A DNA stretch of 64,000 nucleotides from Cryptomeria japonica (taxonomy: Eukaryota > Streptophyta > Pinopsida > Cupressales > Cupressaceae): positions 616,825,755 through 616,889,754 of the forward strand of contig NC_081409.1 of assembly GCF_030272615.1 (NCBI RefSeq). The letters run 5' to 3'. A program made the position numbers and the translations under genes. Shown in pieces: positions 60,704 to 64,000 of the stretch; within the stretch, counting starts at the first letter, position 1, and the number at the start of each line of letters is the position of its first letter. The notes below the pieces were generated by a model, which saw only the letters and a list, made by a program, of their open reading frames with translations, did not search any database and was not told the DNA's origin.

Positions 60704-61591
60704 TGTTGGAATCCAAGAACACTGAGAGGGGGGGTGAATCAATGTTCTACCAGAATGATCAATTTTAACCTTATTAAAACATGCATTCACCAACCGGTAT
60801 ACCGGTACATATAAGATTGAAAGAAGTAAAGCAATAAATAAGCCAATCACACAAATGAATACCATAACATAGAGAATTATACGTGGAAAACCTCAAAGAG
60901 GAAAAACCACGGTGCGATTTGTGACCCACAATATCAATCCAGTGGCCATATGAAAAGATATTATAATATATAGGGGCCTGCACTTGCAGGAAGGCTTACA
61001 GCCTAGAGCACACTGCTCATCACAAAAGGAGTCTCACTGACTACATACAAATCTAGACTACAATCCAGAGAAATGAGTGAACTGCAATGATAACATCTTC
61101 TATGCCTGAATATAGTTCCGGTTAAGCTTTGTCTGTTCCGGTCTAAAACCCTAAACCCTTATCGGAATAACCTATTACATAATAAACATTCCTCGCATTA
61201 CAATTATCTCTCTCTTACTCTCCTTTTCTAATGTATTACAAAATGATCTAATCAACTGACCTATATACCCTTACAATCCTTCATGCCTTATGCTGGCTTT
61301 CATAGATAATTGCAAAATGACTATACATGTCGGGTCAATACATAAATATCAAAATCAATTGCCGATGCCGGATCTCCCAAATGATGTCGGCCTCCTATAC
61401 CGACATCTTGAATGTGAACCATGTCGGACTACAATGCCAGTAACCAAATAATTCCTTCCAACCGGTGAAGATACCTGTCGATGCCGGTGAAGTGTCTGCC
61501 AGTGATGAACCAAACCAAAATATGAAGCCGAAACATGTTGCCATCAATGACAACATATTGAAACCAATCAAATGAGTGTCGATTTCCAACA
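60704..61591 (-). repeat. 3' LTR of copia element B
   Basis: On the minus strand TGTTGGAAATCG to GGATTCCAACA, with GATTCACCCCCCCTCTCAGT near the end, as in the other copia LTRs here. It directly follows AAAGCGGGAGAT. Confidence 0.9.
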
Positions 61592-61849
61592 ATCTCCCGC
61601 TTTGGCATCAATGGCAACACTCATGTGAAAAATGATAATGGTTTCCATCTGCTGGTTTCATCCTGAGACTGCTCCCCCTGAGCTGAAGATCTATCTGTGA
61701 TCATGATCTGAACAAAATACTCCATACCTCCAGATGCCAAGAACATCTTTTTCACCTATACCTCCCCCTTTGACATCAATGCCAAAAAAATACACAAAAA
61801 ACCAGGACGAAGAATGAAAGACTATACAAAGAATGTGTCCCAAAATACT
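61592..61849 (-). other. Polypurine zone of element B
   Basis: Three purine motifs on the minus strand: TCAAAGGGGGAGG (near 61765), CTCAGGGGGAGCAG (near 61672) and CCAAAGCGGGAGAT at the LTR edge. The order and words match the zone at 26160-26466. Confidence 0.75.
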
Positions 61850-64000
61850 TTACCGGAGCTGAATATACTTGAAAATTTCCAGATAAAATTTCTCCAAAAG
61901 CTCTAGATAGGTATCCCAACTTGATTTGAAAGTTCCAAAAATAGATACAAGTCCATTAAGCATGTGAGCATATGATTCTTTCTCATTAAGTTCTTTTGGT
62001 GTGGGCCTACTAACCAAATCTATGCATTCTTTCTTATGTACACTTAAAGAGTCCAATCGGGGACTTACCAATCCTCTAAGACCTCTAGCTCTCCTTATGA
62101 TTTTTTCTTTTTCCCTATCAAGAGCTAAAAATTTAGCTTCCAATACCAAAATCTGACCATCAATAGATGTAGTCAAATAATTTGTGCCATCAAAAGAATT
62201 GACTATACCTACAATCTTCTCCTGAATATCCTTAATCCCTTTATCTGTCTCTGTGTAAGTAAACCCGTGTTGCAACATACTCTATAAATATTAGTACATT
62301 GCCTCAAAACATTATCAATCAACTTCAACTTATCATTAACCTCTTTCTTCTCCAACTCAATCATCTGATCAAATGTATCTCTCTTAGCTCGTGTAAATCT
62401 CTCCAATGCCTACCGGTTTGATATCTGCTGTAAAGATTGAAATTCCTTAGAAATGTGCTTTGTGATTATTTTGAGCTTTCTAGAAGGGCTTGCTCCTTTG
62501 TCAAATTTGCACTCCGGGACAAGTCTATGTAATACTGGGATAGACCGATCAATAACTCCTTTGTCCATAGATCCTTCCTTCATTATCTTCTGTGCAGCCA
62601 TCATCATGAGCTCAATAGAACTCATCTTCGTTATGCTTTTCTTCTCTACCTGTGAGGTGTCAATTGACAACAATGATGCGCTCACTATCGGTTCCCTGCC
62701 AGATTCCTCTCTCTTCTCTTTTGATGGTTTATTAAATTTTATAGCTTCTTCTCTTGCACCGGTGGCTTCACCACTTGGTGCAGTATCAGTTACTGCCGGT
62801 TCCTCCTTAGGAACTATGACCTCAACCTGTACATTCTGATCCGGAGGACTATTGTCCTCAACATTTGTAACCTTCACACTCTCTGAATCTGTTGGTATCT
62901 CAACATTTGCCGGTATCACCTCTGTGTCCTGTACATTAGATTCTATCGGGGGCTCTATATCCAATATCTTAATATCCTTCAAAATTGTACCCATTATACC
63001 TTTGCCTTTCCCTTCAATCAGGATGTCTGTAGTATTAGTTTTAGCCTTCGGTGAAGTGTAAAAGCCAAGGTTTGCAACAAAGAATTGAACCCATGCCTTG
63101 TGGGCCTCAGTGACTATCTCAGTAACCCTACCTAACATACGACTAACTATCCTGTGCTTGCTGTGAAAGATCTTTATGTCTGCAACCTCAAGATTCCTGT
63201 CCAACTCCTCTGGAGTAATGGATGCACAAGTAGTTAACAACTCTTGAATCTTTATATGCTTGTCCTCCTCTATAGCTGATAATATTCTAGCATCTAATTT
63301 GTCATATAACTGTGCCGGTATTTGATTTTCAATTTCTAACAAAGCTTTCTTGTATATATCCAAATATAATAAAATTGCTTCCTCAACTTCTCTTTCTTCA
63401 TCATCATTTAAATGTTCATAATAAAATTGTACATTTTTCAACACACCATCTTTAGTTATTTCATCTACTAATTCCGCACAAGTCTTAGGTGGAATAATAG
63501 TTACATTACCAAATACAAGTGCAAGATTGGTGTCATCCATTTTCTTTCTTCTTCTAGTACCAGATGGAGCAGAAGATGTTTCCTTTGGAGCTCTTGTCTT
63601 TGCTGGTACCTTGATTGTAACCTTCCTAACTGGTTACTTCCTAGCTTCCTCCTTAGTCTCTTCACCTTTCTTCCTCAATACCCTCTTAAATTCTAAAAGC
63701 GTGTCACCATCAGTTCCAGAGTATGATGGAATAGGCTCAATGAAAAATTCAGGCTCTTTCCTCTTCCTTCCTTTTTCCGAAACAACATCTATTAATGCTT
63801 TGATGTCCTGAGATACCTGTTCCACAAATTTGCTTGCCTTGCCCTGCTGCTTCTCCCTCTTCTTCCTATTAAACTCAGTTTCAACTTCTTACTTCTTCTG
63901 TTTAGTAGTACCAAAGGATTTCTTAGCTTCATCAATAGGTGCATCAATTAACAACTTTTCATAAGCATCCAAAATCTATGCATCAACTTCATAACCCATC
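61850..64000 (-). pseudogene. Long extra ORF of copia element B, unknown function, incomplete
   Basis: From the window edge to about 62209 one frame can be followed, interrupted by TAG 63976-63978, TAA 63889-63891, TAA 63634-63636 and TAG 62410-62412. After a frameshift it continues at 62278 and ends at 61850. More than 700 codons are visible; the start is outside. It is rich in K, E, D, I, T and P. Longest open part: 63540-62410 (MDDTNLALVFGNVTI to QSLQQISNR). Basic patches (RKKREK near 63860; GTRRRKK near 63545) and a P/T/E/V-rich centre (about 63000-62700) are followed by helical, coiled-coil-like stretches (62400-61900). I recognise no domain: no RT, integrase, protease or transmembrane run. 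Extra ORFs in this position are known in some copia elements (SIRE type, env-like), but similarity cannot be judged here. Confidence 0.6.

Larger units (their letters stand above)
60704..64000 (-). mobile_element. Copia element B (inner), 3' part, with an extra ORF
   Basis: Inserted in the RNase H of element A; the left flank is CATGA (60699-60703). It comprises a 3' LTR of 888 bp, a polypurine zone (61592-61790) and a long ORF reaching the right edge of the window. Gag, pol and the 5' LTR must lie outside. Confidence 0.75.

Noticed and set aside
62453-63061. + strand ORFs of 128 and 69 codons
   Set aside because: Antisense shadows of the extra ORF of element B.

Overview
The window reads as a piece of a large, retrotransposon-rich plant nuclear genome. 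A gymnosperm, probably a conifer, is my inference from three things: LTRs ending in C-tracts next to TTGATTCACC, Tat-type Ty3/gypsy elements with plant-mobile-domain (PMD) cargo, and a 3.8 kb first intron in a housekeeping gene. Only one intact host gene is visible: the gene for translation initiation factor eIF3 subunit a, 13 coding exons on the + strand from 37957 to 46877. Its reading frame stays open across all 12 GT-AG introns. I recognised no rRNA, tRNA or other RNA gene.

Left third (1-29000), all retroelements. 1-6844 is most of a young gag-only LTR element (TR-GAG type) whose two LTRs are identical over the 273 bp where both are visible. 6845-8646 is a copia-type LTR. 8647-about 13320 is the 3' part of a + strand Ty3/gypsy element that carries a decayed, intron-containing antisense PMD gene ahead of its LTR. 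13340-about 28995 is a minus-strand Tat-type Ty3/gypsy element (gag, protease, G-patch, RT, RNase H). A complete but dead copia element (20609-27695, TSD ATTCT) has inserted into its leader.

Middle (29000-53000). A 5'-truncated LINE (29408-31149), a 2.3 kb TRIM/LARD-like non-autonomous element (31789-34064) and an ORF1-only LINE derivative (34840-36591) lie upstream of eIF3a. A CT/GT-rich tract and the promoter region come before the eIF3a start codon. Downstream are about 4 kb with no recognisable gene, then a frameshifted LINE ORF1 (51443-53067).

Right end (53000-64000). A heavily decayed + strand Ty3/gypsy element (gag to integrase) is interrupted by an LTR-like insert and followed by a copia zinc-knuckle fragment. 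Two nested minus-strand copia elements come next. The inner one, inserted in the RNase H of the outer one with flank CATGA, carries a long extra ORF (more than 700 codons, no domain I recognise) between pol and its 3' LTR.

The strongest candidates for something undescribed are that extra copia ORF, the spliced antisense PMD gene, a degenerate 21-bp GCTAA repeat family found at three places in two retroelement contexts, and the ORF1-only LINE with perfect 18-bp flanking duplications. Many dead ORFs keep one frame and are broken mainly by TAG, TAA or TGA codons that C-to-T change would explain.
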